Shown one piece after another: positions 44,562 to 58,700 of a DNA stretch of 64,000 bases (the first letter of the stretch is position 1; every line of letters begins with the position of its first letter). This DNA comes from Boothiomyces macroporosus (lineage: Eukaryota > Chytridiomycota > Chytridiomycetes > Rhizophydiales > Terramycetaceae): the NCBI GenBank assembly GCA_027604185.1, contig JADGKB010000031.1:62001-126000 (forward strand), in the 5' to 3' direction. The notes beneath the pieces are model-generated. The model was not told the origin of the DNA. It saw nothing but the letters and a program-made list of their open reading frames with translations, and made no database searches. The translations under genes and the position numbers were made by a program.

Positions 44562-46720
44562 ATGAAAAATCAAAAAGGCTTGGTAGCAATAGGGATCATT
44601 TTTATCCTCACTTCCCTTTCCTTGTGGCAATTCACCATTGGATTCGACGATAGCCAAGAGCCGATCCCCAGCAAAATCCCAACATTCTACAACGTTGGCT
44701 CGACGGTGTTTTCTGACGATTACTTGTACCTGCGAAACAAGGACGATCTGGGAGTAAAGGAGTACATTTTGGCAGAAACGCAGTTCACAAATAAGTGGAT
44801 TAATAGGAATTATAAAACCTTGCGAGAGGTGGAGAACGATCTTGCAATAGCTGTCAACACTGAGATTTTATCTTGTATTGATGTACAGACTGAAATTACT
44901 GCTTATTGGGAATCGGATGGTTATATAACTTGGGCATCAAATGGTAGATATTACAGACAGGCAGTTGCGTACAATGACTGTGATTGCTATTCCGTTGGAC
45001 CAAAACAATTACTTATTGACATTAATCAATTCCTTCAAAATAGCGACTACAGTGGATTAGGAGTTTTTGAAGTATTGGATGATCACATCTTGGCATTTTC
45101 AATTGATTTAGTCGGTTCAGAACTATTTGATTTGTACATTTACAACTACGCATCTGGTTCAACAGTGTTTGGGCCGATAGTAAGCACTTACTACTCGGCA
45201 AGATGGCATTTTGGAGACCTGTACTATAATGTAGTAAGTTCAAAGTGGGGTGTTCCGCTGGAAATTTACCGTTTCAACCTACAATCATTCTCGATTGAAA
45301 AAGTCTATGAAGAACTGGACCCTGCGCTAACTACGGAATTGGTTGAAACAAATGATCGCGAATATTTATTTATCAAATCAGCTGGGCAAATCACCAGTGA
45401 ATATCAAATGATACAACAGAATAGTTCTGGGATTACATTGAAAACGATCTTTCCTCGGAATTCCGGAGTATATTATGACCTTGAGCACAATAGCGGTTAT
45501 TTTTACTGCAAGAGCAACAAGGATAATGGAAACTTTTCTATTTCAAGTTTTCCTGTGAACGACTTTACAAAACAAGTTGACATTTATAACGATAAAAAGT
45601 TATTTATTGAAAGGATGGAAATGCTCCAAAGCTACGTCGTATTGTGGGTGCGGAAAGATTATTTAAGAAGCCTGGAAATTATCAATCTGAATACCAAGTT
45701 ATTGGACTCTCTAGTATTTGGATCTGGCCCATATACTATTAACCCGGGGCTATATACTGATATTGATAGCAGAATATATCGCAACTTTCAACTGAATTGC
45801 ATTCTCTATTCAAACTCTTCATTTCTTCAGACTGAAAGGTTATTAAGCCTGAACTTGGACAACAAGAAAGTGAAGGTTATAATGGATTCGCATGCATCGT
45901 TGGATTATAGCCTTTATGTGGAGCAGCAATTAGTTGTCGCAGATACACCAATTCCTCTATCTATTGTATATAAAAAAGGTACAAAAAATAACTATGAAGG
46001 ACGACCTCTATTTATCAACGCATATGGAGCATATGGCGGGTTTCAAGATCCAACATTCTCAACAGAGATATTCCCTTTGCTAAATCGGTAAGTGTATTTA
46101 ATAAAAGCGGTTATGTGTGGGCTATTTGTCATCCAAGGGGTGATGGTGATGGAGGAAGAAATTGGTATGCAAATGGTAAATTTGAAAACAAGAAAAACAC
46201 ATTTCTCGATGTTCAACAATGTATAGATTATTTAGTTTCAATCAAAATTACGAGCCCTGACTGTGTGAGCCTGAAAGGTAGAAGTGCTGGAGGTTTAGTT
46301 GCAGGAAACGCATTCATTTCTAATTATTTCACCACTCAATTCGAAACTGTAGTTGCAAATGTTCCGTTTATTGATCCTATCTATGATATGCTGGATGCTT
46401 CCGTCCCTTGGACATCATATGAATGGACAGAATGGGGCTCCCCAACTAACCCCTCTATATTGAACGCTATGCTGGAGTATTCCCCGTACCACAATATGAA
46501 AGAGCAATCATTCCCCGCTTTGTATGTATCGTGTGGAATAGAGGATTCTCGGGTACCATTTTTTGAACCGCTCAAGTTTGTTGCAAAAGTAAGAAATAAC
46601 AAAAAGGACAGCCGCAAACCAATTATCATCAAAATTGAAAAGGAAGGGCATTTTATGAACGAGCGAGGGATTATAGAATATTTGTCGTTTGTAATTGCCA
46701 ATTCAAAATGCTTAGGTTAA
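44562..46720 (+). CDS. S9A prolyl oligopeptidase / oligopeptidase B-like serine peptidase, membrane-anchored
   Basis: Intron 46088..46107 (20 nt) is removed to give 712 residues. A signal anchor lies at residues about 7-26 ('LVAIGIIFILTSLSLW'), then a beta-propeller region, then the alpha/beta hydrolase domain beginning 'INAYGAYGG'. The likely catalytic triad is Ser568 in 'GRSAGG', an Asp near 656 in 'EDSRVP' and a His near 690 in 'EGHFM'. Oligopeptidase B cuts small peptides after basic residues; whether specificity residues are kept is not certain. The anchor is unusual, since most family members are cytosolic, and suggests a secretory or surface location. Confidence 0.85.
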
Positions 46721-46767
46721 TGCCAAGTTTTTACTATACCATATTACTTTATTACAATATATATCTT

Positions 46768-49700
46768 TTAAATTTGCTTGCCAACAGTAGGCTTTTCACA
46801 TGCCAAAAATAGATTTCGTAAAGTCCAATGAGATGGGGGAACTTCAGAAGTTAATGTAATATATCCAACAACTTTGGATTCGGATGAATACTTGTTTCCA
46901 AATCTGATTCTTTCATGGAAGGTATTATGTATCTTTAGCGAATAGATTGGGCATTGCAGCCTGAAAATAGACTTTCGCAGGACATTAGGGCGATTAATGG
47001 ATTTCTTTGCAGACTCGGAATTCATTTTGATTTTTGGGAATATCCATATCTGAGTTAGTTATTAGCTTACACTTGGCATTTTTACGGCCAATTCAGAAGG
47101 CTTGACTCCCTTGATTACATTTTTGTGGTAGTCAAAAGCTGCCCCGTACAAGTAAAGACCGCTGACGTATACTCCACGATCTGGTGGTGTCTTTTGTCTT
47201 TCAGAAACCAGTACAGTTTCAATTTCAATATTTTCTACTGGTTCGTTCATGAGAATAGACGAATCTAAAAGCATTGCTAAAATTAACACATTGTACCTGG
47301 GATTAAGTCTTCTGGTTTGAATAACTTTGTTATATCATAATAAATCATCTTTGTTGAAACCCCTTTCTTGCCTTCATATTTGACAGTAAACCACGCTCGG
47401 GTAAAGCTCAATCGAGCCAAGAAATCTGTAACCCATGAACTGAACGGCTGTGAAGAAGGATAGCATTTGCCGCTTGACATCCATATTGACGGAATAGTGT
47501 CATTCAACATTTCTTCTGCAGTTTTAACTCCGGTCGGGTCAATTATATCATCTCCTTCGATCTGTGCAATTAGAGTGCCTAACGAGTTCAAGACATATTG
47601 GAGCATTATCTTGTACAGAGCGAAATTTTCTCGGGCAAACAGTTCCATGCTTTTAGGATACAGTCTGGTCTTGTCTTTGTGTACAATGATCTTGTTTACC
47701 TTGGCATCGGTATTCCGGCTCCAAGAATGCTTTTGCTCCACCAGTAGTTTGGAATGAAACTCTTTCAAAATAGGAAGTAGCAGATGAAACCGGTGAGATC
47801 CTTTCTCTACTTTACCACGTTCATTTGGATAGATTTTTAAATATCCTTCCATAACTTTTTGAGATTTTTGGGACTCCAACAAAATAAAGATGTTTTCCCC
47901 ACATCCTAGAGAAGTTGCTTCAAAGTATATCCCTCTTGGTAGCTTTGCGACTTGTTCTAATACCTGGATCATCAAATTCTTGGCAAACAAATCATAGATG
48001 TGTTTAAGTGGTGGTAAGTTCAGCTTTGCAGATGAATCATCCATTTCAGGCCATTTTATAGCCATAATGTATTTAAATAGTTCATATGCCCATTGTGAAT
48101 CGCTTTCATTCTGAAGTTGAGATCCCCAGTTCTTTTCAACAATACTTCTATATAAATACAACAGGTCCGCTTCAACATTTACGTCAACTTTCTTTGATAC
48201 GAAAGTGTTAATTGCAGTTATTTTTTTGATTGCCCACGAAATATCTGGAATAGTAATCTGAAGAGCATTGTCAATCACCAATGGCACTCCACACAATCGA
48301 TATTTAACAGCCGCATAAAATACACAAAGATTGAAAAGCAGCTTCTTGTAGGTATCATCACATTCTTCAAACGAAATATGCCTTAGTTCCAAAGTGCGCA
48401 GCGCGTCATTCAAGTAGTATCTGAACTCTTGACACTCTTCTTTGAACATCTTTAAAGAAGTTGCCAAGTACTGATACGGTATATGATCAGACCCATTTGA
48501 AACAATAAATAATCTAAAGGATGACAAAGTGCGGGATTGATTTTCCGATATTTTGGCTAGTTTTCTAAACAGGGAATCAGCAGATTCGCAACTGCAGTTA
48601 CACAAACAAAGGGTGAGCCAAGAGCCGGTAGTCAATGCTGACAGAATAGTAGCATCAGTGTTGTCCGACATGTTATTGGAGTTTATCACTACCATTGGAC
48701 ATGAGCTTATTTTGGAGTTCAGCTGTTGGATTAAAAACACAGGATCCTCCAGGTCATCGTTATAGAATATCAACGGCTTGAAAGTTGACATCAACTGATA
48801 CCTTTGCAACAATAAATCATTTGGGTATCCAATTTCCACAATCCCTGCGCCCAAGACAGACTTTGAATATTCATCCAAGATTAGGGATAAGCAATCAGGG
48901 CGAACTATCCGGAACACCAAATACTTTTCAACTCTGTTCAGATGGAATTGCCATTTTACTGGAAATTGAAATTTTAATGGATCCCTGGCCTCGATTATTT
49001 CCTGCCAAGATGGTTCAGATTGTGGTGTCGTCGCTCGGTTGGCATATTTACTAAATTCCACAGCAAAAGAATGGAAACGCGTAAAATTTGACAGGTCAAG
49101 TATTCTTTTCCACTTTGAATCTGATAGCCAGTATTTTGCAGGATTTTTAATTACTGTTTCAAGTGTCTTTTGGCTTTTTTGGTCCCTGCTTCTTTCAGGG
49201 GCAATGTACGAAAAGAGGAATCGTATGTAATTTTTGGGGAAGAGTAAACTTTCTTCTTTTTGGTAAATCGGAATTTCAGCTACAGTTGCGGCCAGCAAAA
49301 ACCCGAATAAACATCGATCATTAGCTTTTAAGCTTCATTAATGTAATTTTACCCTGGCACAAAGCTGTAGTAAAAATACTTTACAACTTCTTCGCAATAT
49401 GCCTTTGAATTTTGGTCATTGATAACTGTTTGAAGAATGGCTGTTTTTTCCTTGCAAATTGCCAGGAAATCGTCTAACGAGTATATATATCTTGGATCAA
49501 TTGAAATCATCCTGCAAATACACTCATATATCGGCGCAAGTGACTTTCCAATTGTAATGTAAGGTTGAAGATTTCCTGTGTAAGTTTCAACTGTTTGGCG
49601 CTGGTGAAAGATTTTCTGAGTTATCATATCTAATTGGGAGTCTGTATCGACTATCGTTTGATATAAATTCCCACCATAAATATCGCTATCAACAAGAGAC

Positions 49701-52700
49701 TTTGTAAAGTCCACTGCTCTGGAATTTATCACATCCAAACGAAGTTTTAATTGGATATTCTCACTTATAGACAGTATATGCTTTTTCCTTAAATCTTCAT
49801 TATGTATTCTACAGATTGTATCTTGAACAATGTTTTCCGTATAGCATGAGCTATAACAGATTGTGATAGGGTTCAGAAATTTCTTGAACATCTCTACATT
49901 TAATACATCATTGAATTCTGAATGAGTGACAATATATAGTTTAAACTCCTTATTTTGGACGGCGCCTACTCCTCTTATTCCTTCTTGTTGAAGCTTTAAT
50001 GTCGTGTCGATTACTTTTTCCAGCAATGCGTGGTTTGGAGCACGGGTTAGTAACAGTACAACTTTCTTTTCATTGACAGCCGCAGATTCTAGTTTTTCCA
50101 CCACATTTGGAATATCTAACTGAAGAAAGTCTATTTTGGAATCTTTTTCAATCACCTGAAACCAATTGGGCGAAATCTGGAGTTTGTCCAGAACCAACGG
50201 TATTTTTTGCGAATATTTGGCCATCAGCATTGATTCATAGATACTATCATCAAAAGGGACATCATATGATATTACGCTCTGTCTTGTATGTACAGGCTCG
50301 TAGATATTCAGAGGATCAAACGCTTCTTCCAAAGCAGGCAATCCAAATGCTTCAAGCTGTGTGATCCACTTTTTTCGAACTATGGCACGCATGTAATATG
50401 GATAAGCGCCAAGCATAACTAATGAACTTGCAGAAACTGCACACTGTGAGATTAGTGTGTTTTGTGTATCAATTATCTTATCCAATTGATCCAGAAATTT
50501 TAATTTTAGTGATTCTAAAGATCCTTTGATATTTGAAGCCGCTACCAGTTTATGCTCCAATTCCTTCAAACTTAAATTCGTCTCTTCGTGTTTTTTAATC
50601 ATTTCGCCAAACAAATTCCGCTTCTGTTTGATTTGGTTTTCCAGCTCAACAATTCTATTTTTGGCTTCAAAGATTGCATTGTATTTTTCTTTAGATTTCT
50701 GCTCGGTTTCTTCTAGTAATTTTCTCTTCTGATTCAATATTAGATTGGTAGAGTTATATTTGGTGTAGGCGACCACCCAATTTCGAAGAACTAACGTCGC
50801 ATTATTCGAAATGTCTTTGGAGTTGAATATATCCCCTTTCGCCATACGATCCACTATATGTACTATCACTGGAGTGATATGGTGAGAATCCTCTATTGAA
50901 TTTTTAATATTGGTGATAAAATGTTTGTCTGATATCATCCTCTTTATGGCATCCCACATATGCTCGCCAGGTCGAACTTCAAATTTTAGCAGGATTACAA
51001 CGCACTCCAAGACCGTCAAAATACTCTTTGAAGGGTCACTCAATCCTTTAAGGTCGTAGATGTCGGCTCTTTCTAATAACTCGACGGCTGCAATCGCTTC
51101 TTGCAGTGGGGGAGTAACTTTTTCCATTTCTGTGGAACATAAATTCCGAAGATATTCGATTTCTTCAACATACCTTGTATTGAGCTCGGTATCTTTTTTA
51201 ACTTCGGCCAAGTTCAATTCTATCAAATTCCTGTCATTTTCGATATCCTGGAGCAAAGTTTGGGTTTCTTCATTTGCTCGCTCAGCTTTCTATAGATTAA
51301 AACTACTTGCCTCCTTTTTGAGCACATACTCTTCCTGGGTACTTTCCATACTAGCAAATGATCTATCGACCATTCCAATAGCTTGCTCCAGGCGATCCCT
51401 AACTTCAGCCTTTGCCCTAAAGTGATGCACATACTGTTTTGCAAACTCTTGCGATGCTAAAACCAATAAATCTGGCGATAACAAATCCTCGTTCGTCTGA
51501 TTTGCATATTTTGCAGTTAATATGCTGGTAATGTTTGAAAATCCCCAATTAATAAAGGAAGCAACCGATGAGGTATCCACATTTTGAATAAAACCACTCT
51601 CTTTGAATTTACTACGCATATAATATTCCAAGCTGAAAGCTGAGCTGATTGGTATCTGAAAAATGGTTCCTAAGCTTAACAAATTCGGGTTAGCGAGAAA
51701 GACTTTCTTCTCCAAGCATTTTTCCAGTGAAGGTAGAGAGATACAGATTTTTGTAAGTCTTTTGGCTTTTTCACAGAATTGTTCTATGCTGTTCTGCTTT
51801 CCATCAAACATTACTCTTTTTTCCTGGACTATTTTGTCAAAATAGCATGCGGGAATACCATATTTCATCAGTGATATAACATCTAAAATCTGGCTGTCAT
51901 TTAAAGCCATATAATCAAATAGTAATAGAATCGGCTGTTCTGACTTTTGATATTTCACAATATTTTTCAAATGATGCACCCATCTTGCTTCTTCGTCTTC
52001 TTCTGTAGACGCAATTTTTCGCGATTCATAGTTGACAAACTTATACATTATTAAATAAGAGCAAAGTTGGGTAGCTTTAGCTTTAAAATGCTCGTAAGAA
52101 TCCAGCAGAAGTACATCTGAATTCAAATTGATAAAGCTGTAGGCCATTTGATTTGACAACACCAATGCATCGTTATGTAGTTCATCTAGCGAACCAAGTT
52201 CGGCAATCCAAGAATTTCTGTATCTAAGACTATTGATCAAAACATTTAAATCAGTAACTTTCAAATCCGGCGCTCCAGATCCAAAAGATATTATAACATC
52301 TGGTTGAGTGTAGAAATAGTTATGCATCGTTATTTTGTTTACAAATAAATCGACTTCGAAATACTTGTCAACTATTTCAGTCTCAATGGAAGAGTAAATT
52401 GCCACTTCAGAAGCTTGTAATCGATTTTTGAAGGTTAAAGCCATACAATGAGTCCAGAGTTCATATGCAACAGTCCAGTTGGAAATTTTCTGCGGGAAGC
52501 ATAACATTCCTCTAAAAATATTGGCAACATCGCGCATGAGAAATTGTAAATGTGGTGCAGTCGGGGTGGGAGGCAAACTCGTTTTCAGCTTTTGATATAT
52601 TCCAACGGTTGCGTCCAAACATTTGCTTGCAAAGGCTAAATCAATGCTATCGAACTTCTTATTTAATGTTTCCAGATAAATATCTTCCAGTTTCTGCTTT

Positions 52701-55700
52701 TCATTATCATCCAACACGATGCCCAGAAAATAACGCGCAATTCGGCTAGTCAAATCATTTCTAGTTTTAGATAACCTCCATTCCGCGGTCAACTGTAAGT
52801 TATTTACAGTTTCAATCACATCAGTATCTGCAAACCACGCTTTGGAATCACAAATCATTCTGATAGTTTCTAAAGGAGAATTTTGTACACCCACATAAGA
52901 AGCATTTTGGAGGTCCTCTACAAAAATGATTTTGCGTCTCCCGTCTTGTGACCCACGTGCATTATATCTCTTTTTAAATGTATTTTTTGCAAACTGGTTC
53001 TGGAATGATTCATTTGTTGTCGATCTGGAAATTGCAATTTTTCCTATTCCATCTTCAAATGATTTCTCTTGATCTTCAAGCAAATTTTTCAATGCTGCCA
53101 CTAAATTCTTTGACTTTCCGACTCCTCGCTGCCCAGAGATAATGATTGGTGTGCCGCTTCTTATGAATAAACGAGTGAAATAAGTCACCATGATTAAATC
53201 CTTTGAGCCATAAAGGCTTATAGGGTTGGAGGTATATCCATACAATTTTGCTTCATTTCCATTTGGCCATGGTACCCATTGGGTTAGTTTATCGTCAACA
53301 ATGTAATCAAACACAAGATGCTCTTCTGGGATACTCATAGCGCTCTTCAGATATCCATTGCTTAGATTAGCGACATTTTCCAATTGCGAAAGGTCCTGTC
53401 TCATTTTCCCCAACAATCCCCTGAAAAATCGGTCAAATTCTACTTTTCTATCGAAAATTATATTGTTTCCAACTGTCCATATCACGCTAAATATAAAACT
53501 AAATAATATCCACAGACTTTGCTCACTTGTTGTTAACCTTTCGTATCCTTTGGTTCCCTTTTCTACAATTAAACACAGTAGCATCTTGAGCACTCGAATA
53601 TGCGCAAGCTTTTCGGTATAGTAGTCTGAGGGCCAGAAAGACTGGATTTGTAAATATTTCATTGTGGGGACAAGAATGGTTTCGTGCAGTTGTTGAATAA
53701 ACTTTTCTTGCTTTCGTACACCTTTTGGGACATCTAATAACTCATTGGCAATTAATGTATCCCATTTCAACTGCTTTGGCTCAATGTAGACGATAGAGGA
53801 CTTTGCCATTAAATTGGGGGCGTAGTTTGATAAAGTTGTAGTTTCGTAAATTAGATCGATAGCTTTGAAATGCGGCGAGCTCTCGTAGCATACAATTGTG
53901 TCGACAATTTCTGGCCATTGATTACATATATCTCCATCCAATGCTATCCATGAAAACCTATGTTCGCTGGCAGATATAGGACTGGATAGTTGCATCATTT
54001 TCGACACATGGAGTCTGGCATTGTACAATATTTGCTGTGAAAGTCCTTCCCTAGCGTTTACTGATTTGTATATAAGCCTCCGTAAATGAAGTGCATCAGG
54101 AAAATGTCTATGCAATTTAATAAAAGTATTTTTGGGCAGCAGCTTATTATTTACTTTTAGTGCCATATTCAGAATTGTGGTTTTTCCAGTGTAATTTCCT
54201 CCTAATAGAATGATATTTCTTTTCGCTTGCAGCCCAAAAATCATCTGGGACACTTTCTGACAAAAGTAATCCAGCTGAGATAGTTTTGAATCGATAAACG
54301 CATTTCGGCAAAGCTCTAAAATTTCACTTTCATTGAACCCCTCTACTTCCGTTTGAAGCCTTAATACTGAATTCACAACATCTTTCACCGCAACCAAATC
54401 AGATGTGCTAACCGCACTTTTGAAAAATGTGAGGATAGCATGTTTTAATTGGAGAAATTCATTTCCACCTGCCAATACTTTCGCCTGGACTGCCAAGTCA
54501 ACCACATGATTAATGTTACTAGAATTAAGCACTTCTCGCTGGAAAATAACTTGAGTATGTTGCACAATTAGCACAGTCTTTCGTGCTAGTAGTTTGACCT
54601 GCTTGAAATTTTTTATAGTGTACAACGCTTCCAAAAAGGTGAGCATATCCTTCTTCATCATTCCAATAAGTCTATATTTGTTTCTGTATGTATGTAGTAT
54701 GCGTCCCCAGTCCCCTTGGTTTGGAACAGTAAAAATAAAAGGCAAATTTAAAGTTGAAGTCTTTAGGTAGTCATTTCGTAGGTCTACACCTGAAAGCTGC
54801 TCGTGAAGTTCATCTGCAAGCAGGTGGAAGTTTGAAATTATAATAGTATGCTGTGTAGCTTGGATTCCCATAATCAAATTTTTCATGATATACTTGTCGA
54901 TAATATTTCCAGAGAAGAATTTTGAAGGGAATCCTAGATAAAAGCAAAATTCGCCAATAGCTGATAACTTGCCATGTCCCTTTGGGCTGCATAGTAGTGG
55001 AAGTCTGTGTGAAGATAATGAGTAAATAATTTTGTAAAATGCCTGTGATAGTGTAGGAGTTATGTTCAATTTGATCCCCCCATCGATATACTCAAACCCA
55101 TATTTAAACCTTTTGGAATCATTGACTGAGATATAAATATCTGGAGGATCCTCGACAGTGTACTTTAGGTTGTATAAATCAAACTTTTCAGCACCAGGCA
55201 GATCTTCTGTATTCGAATAATAAAAGAAATATAACGAGGCCAAGCTTTCTAATTTAACTTTAAAGTCATTAGCCTGTTTTGGACTCCGGAGAAGTTCAAG
55301 AATGTACTCTAAATTCGCCAGTAATCCATTACGGAATTCCCGTAGCCTGTATTTATCCCACACATCCAGCTGCTTTGCCAGCTGCTTATCAATCACATTT
55401 TTGTAGGCGAGAATAAGAATTTGACATGGATATGCTCTGATGATCTTTTCATTAATATTGAAATCTCCTGTAGACTGAAAGGCGTTTAAAAAATGATGCT
55501 TTAAAATGTCGACCATGTTTTTCTCTAGCTCAATCAACCCTAAATCTACTTCTTTAAATTCATAGGCTTGGATAAATGTTATCTTTTCTCCACTGAAACC
55601 AAAGAACCCTTCAACTGTAGGAACTCTTACTTCATTTTGTTTTTTCTTTTCAATTAGTTTCTTTACAGTTAGCCCACCACCTTTAACCAGAGCTCCTCTA

Positions 55701-58700
55701 GCGTTAGCTCGAGTAGGTTGTTCAGGAGCTTTAACCTCCACTACTTTATATCCTTCAATCAACTTGGCTATAGACGGGAAATAATGATAGGCTGTTTTGG
55801 AAAGCTGTTCAATAGTTGTACAGGTGAGGGTATCCAACATGTGTTCGTCTGTCACAAAGTAAAATCGAGGAAATTGATTTCTTTTCGCTCTATGGTCAAT
55901 TCGTTAGTACTGTAACGTTACAGAGATGTTTTCCCTCACAAAAGTTACCCGCTTGATTGCTCCGGCTATTGATTCGTACAAGTCGGTACGATAAACCAAG
56001 TTTATGAATTTCCTGTTTTTTGTGAATACATCCAGGGCTATTGTAATAGTTTTTGACGCCGAAGTGAAGTACTCTACCAAATTGCCGTCAATAATTGACA
56101 AGTTGCTGTAACTCCTGAATATTGGTAGATGTCTCACGTAAAATCTTTGTAATTCATTCAGTAAATTCAGCATTTCTAATGCTTTATGAATTTGCGTTAC
56201 CCACTTTTCGAATTTCAGCTTTGATTCGGTGTCGTCAATTGAGCTAAACACCTTTTCGCACCGAATCAGTTGGTCTTCCAACATATTTTGACAAATGTCA
56301 ATGTTAGTCAAAATATTTGTGTCTTCATTGTGCATTGGTTCCACCGAAAATTCATTCACGGTTAGTTCTGTTTTCATCTTATCAAGCAGCTGATCATGCT
56401 TGTAGCCTACTACAGCTTGGTTGGTAATATCTGCAATGACAGTCTGAACTAATTCTAAATCAAGATCTAGAATTTCAACAAGCCGAAGAGTTTGAAAATC
56501 ATTCAGGGATAATCCAATGACAGAGCTGATTTTCTCCCAATGGTGGGGTTTCAACGCTGGGTTCCGAAGGAAGGTAATAACACTAGTATTTCTCCAGAAA
56601 TCATCAATGTCGATCTTCAACTGATTCAAAACCTTTGTAGCCTGAGTATTCATTTTAAATTTCTCAAAGCAGTCGTACAATGTTGCATTCCAAGACTGTA
56701 CTTTGTTGACTATAATATCGGCGTTCAAGTTCATAAACCATTCGTTGATCCATTCATTCAAGTTGGAGTGCACATCGTCTACCAATTGCCACATCTCGTC
56801 ATACAGTCTATATGATGTGATTACTTCTTCAAATGAGGTGAAGGATGAAGGGGGCAGATCCATTGCCTCTTCTTGCTTCCTAATCGAACCGACTAGCGCA
56901 ACGGTTGATTCTACTAATTCCACCAAGGATTTCACTTTGCGATTCGCCATGAAAGATTGTTGAATATCATCAATCTCATTGAAATAAACTAATTGTTCTT
57001 GTAAATTTTCAACAGTATCGTCGACATATCCGATTTCCCTTTCAATACGAGCACAGATTAGTTTCTTTGAATTCTTTAATTTTCCTTCTGCAGTGGCCAG
57101 ATGCTTGCTCATTGTACTTGGCCATTCATAAGTCTTCCAATACAACTGATTCACTTCATCTGGAACAGGCATGGTGTAGTTGTACATCACTTGCCAAGTT
57201 TTTTGGACATCTTCAAACTAATGTCAATATTGTTTACTTGTATTTGAAAGTTGTCGTATTCTCTCCTACAATTTGCAATTGCAGTCTTCAAATCTTTCCA
57301 CCACAGAGCAACTAATCCGGGATCCAACTGAATTTGCTCCGAAAGAGCGTCGTAAACAGACAATAGCTCATTACACTTGCTTCTAATTTTTTGAGACAAC
57401 AGATCGGAAATCATCAAGAACGACTTTGAGGACAAGTCCATAAATAGATTTTTGATTATCGAGCAGTCAATAATAAAAGGCAGAACTTCGACCTGATCCC
57501 TTGATAAATCTGAAATTTCTGATCGTACTTCATTGATAATTTCAACAGGTCTGTAAAAGTCTTCCAAAGGGCTGTTCAGAGAAAGTTTTTCCAATGGATT
57601 ATTTTGAATCAAGTATTCGTATGCTTTGTACTTGTATAATAATCGATCTATTCTGGGTGAAACATCATCAATTATCTTTAATATGATTTCTTTTCCTTTC
57701 TCATACACACTTGTCGTATCCGACTCTACAGTATGTAGATGCTTGTGTGCTTCCTCCTTCAGATTCACTAAAAGTAAGCTGGATATAGTGGGGATCCTAC
57801 TGTCTGTCAAATCCAAAGGAAATTTGAATGTGCTGATTAGCGCTTCCTTCACCTCTTCCAATGTCGGGGTGAGCACAACTTCATTACTCTCTTCAAAGCG
57901 TACATCTTCCAGCAATTTGCTTGTTCTACCTCCATATACTGAATTATTTACTTTTACGTTTGCAATTCCGATGTGAATAGTTAGAAATTTCGGATTTTGG
58001 TTGAATTTTGGAGGGATAAGTCTATGCTGTGAAAAATAGCTCAGATAGTATGATTTTGATGCTGGGTTTACTTGTTCACCAACTACTTCTGAGCGGATAT
58101 TGAAAAAGGCTAAATAGGACAGTAACCCGTGAATAAGGAGATTATGGACTTGTCCTTCCATAATACTATTGACCAACGACATGAAGCTGTAACATCTGCT
58201 ATCCAGATACGATTTATAGTTTGACTCGCTGAGCTTGAAAAAGTCTCCTAGTTTTGTTTCTATCAATTTTGCGATCGTCATTGGCCATTCATGAACCAAT
58301 TTTGTTTGAATCAATTCACAATGTGATATCGCCCTTTGAGTAAAATGCAAAAATTTCACTGGAAAATCCATGGTAAATGAAAAAAAGTGGTTTTCTGGCT
58401 GAATGATGTTGCGCAGACTGACTAGAATCTGATTTAAAACAAGTTGAAGATTAGGGTTTGCATGAAACATGTAGTCAGACAGACCTCTGGATACTGCGGC
58501 AACTCTAGAATAGATATATCTTCCAACGTCCTCTTTTTCTACATCAAACTTTGAAAGGGCCAAGTCTGTAAACTTTTCAGCTTTCTGAACAATCTGGTCA
58601 GTGGAAGAGAGCTGAGCTTTCATGTTATAGTCGACCTTTTTCATCGAATGAACATACTCTTCATGCAGCTCCTTGAAGCATTGTTCCTAGCATTAATTAA

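Noticed and set aside
51290..51306. A 17-nt intron in the dynein gene
   Set aside because: The 17-nt option breaks the frame. Using the AAAG acceptor gives 21 nt (51286..51306) and an intact frame.
57181..57220. A 31-nt intron in the dynein linker region
   Set aside because: It leaves a stop in frame; the 20-nt interval 57218..57237 gives a continuous reading.
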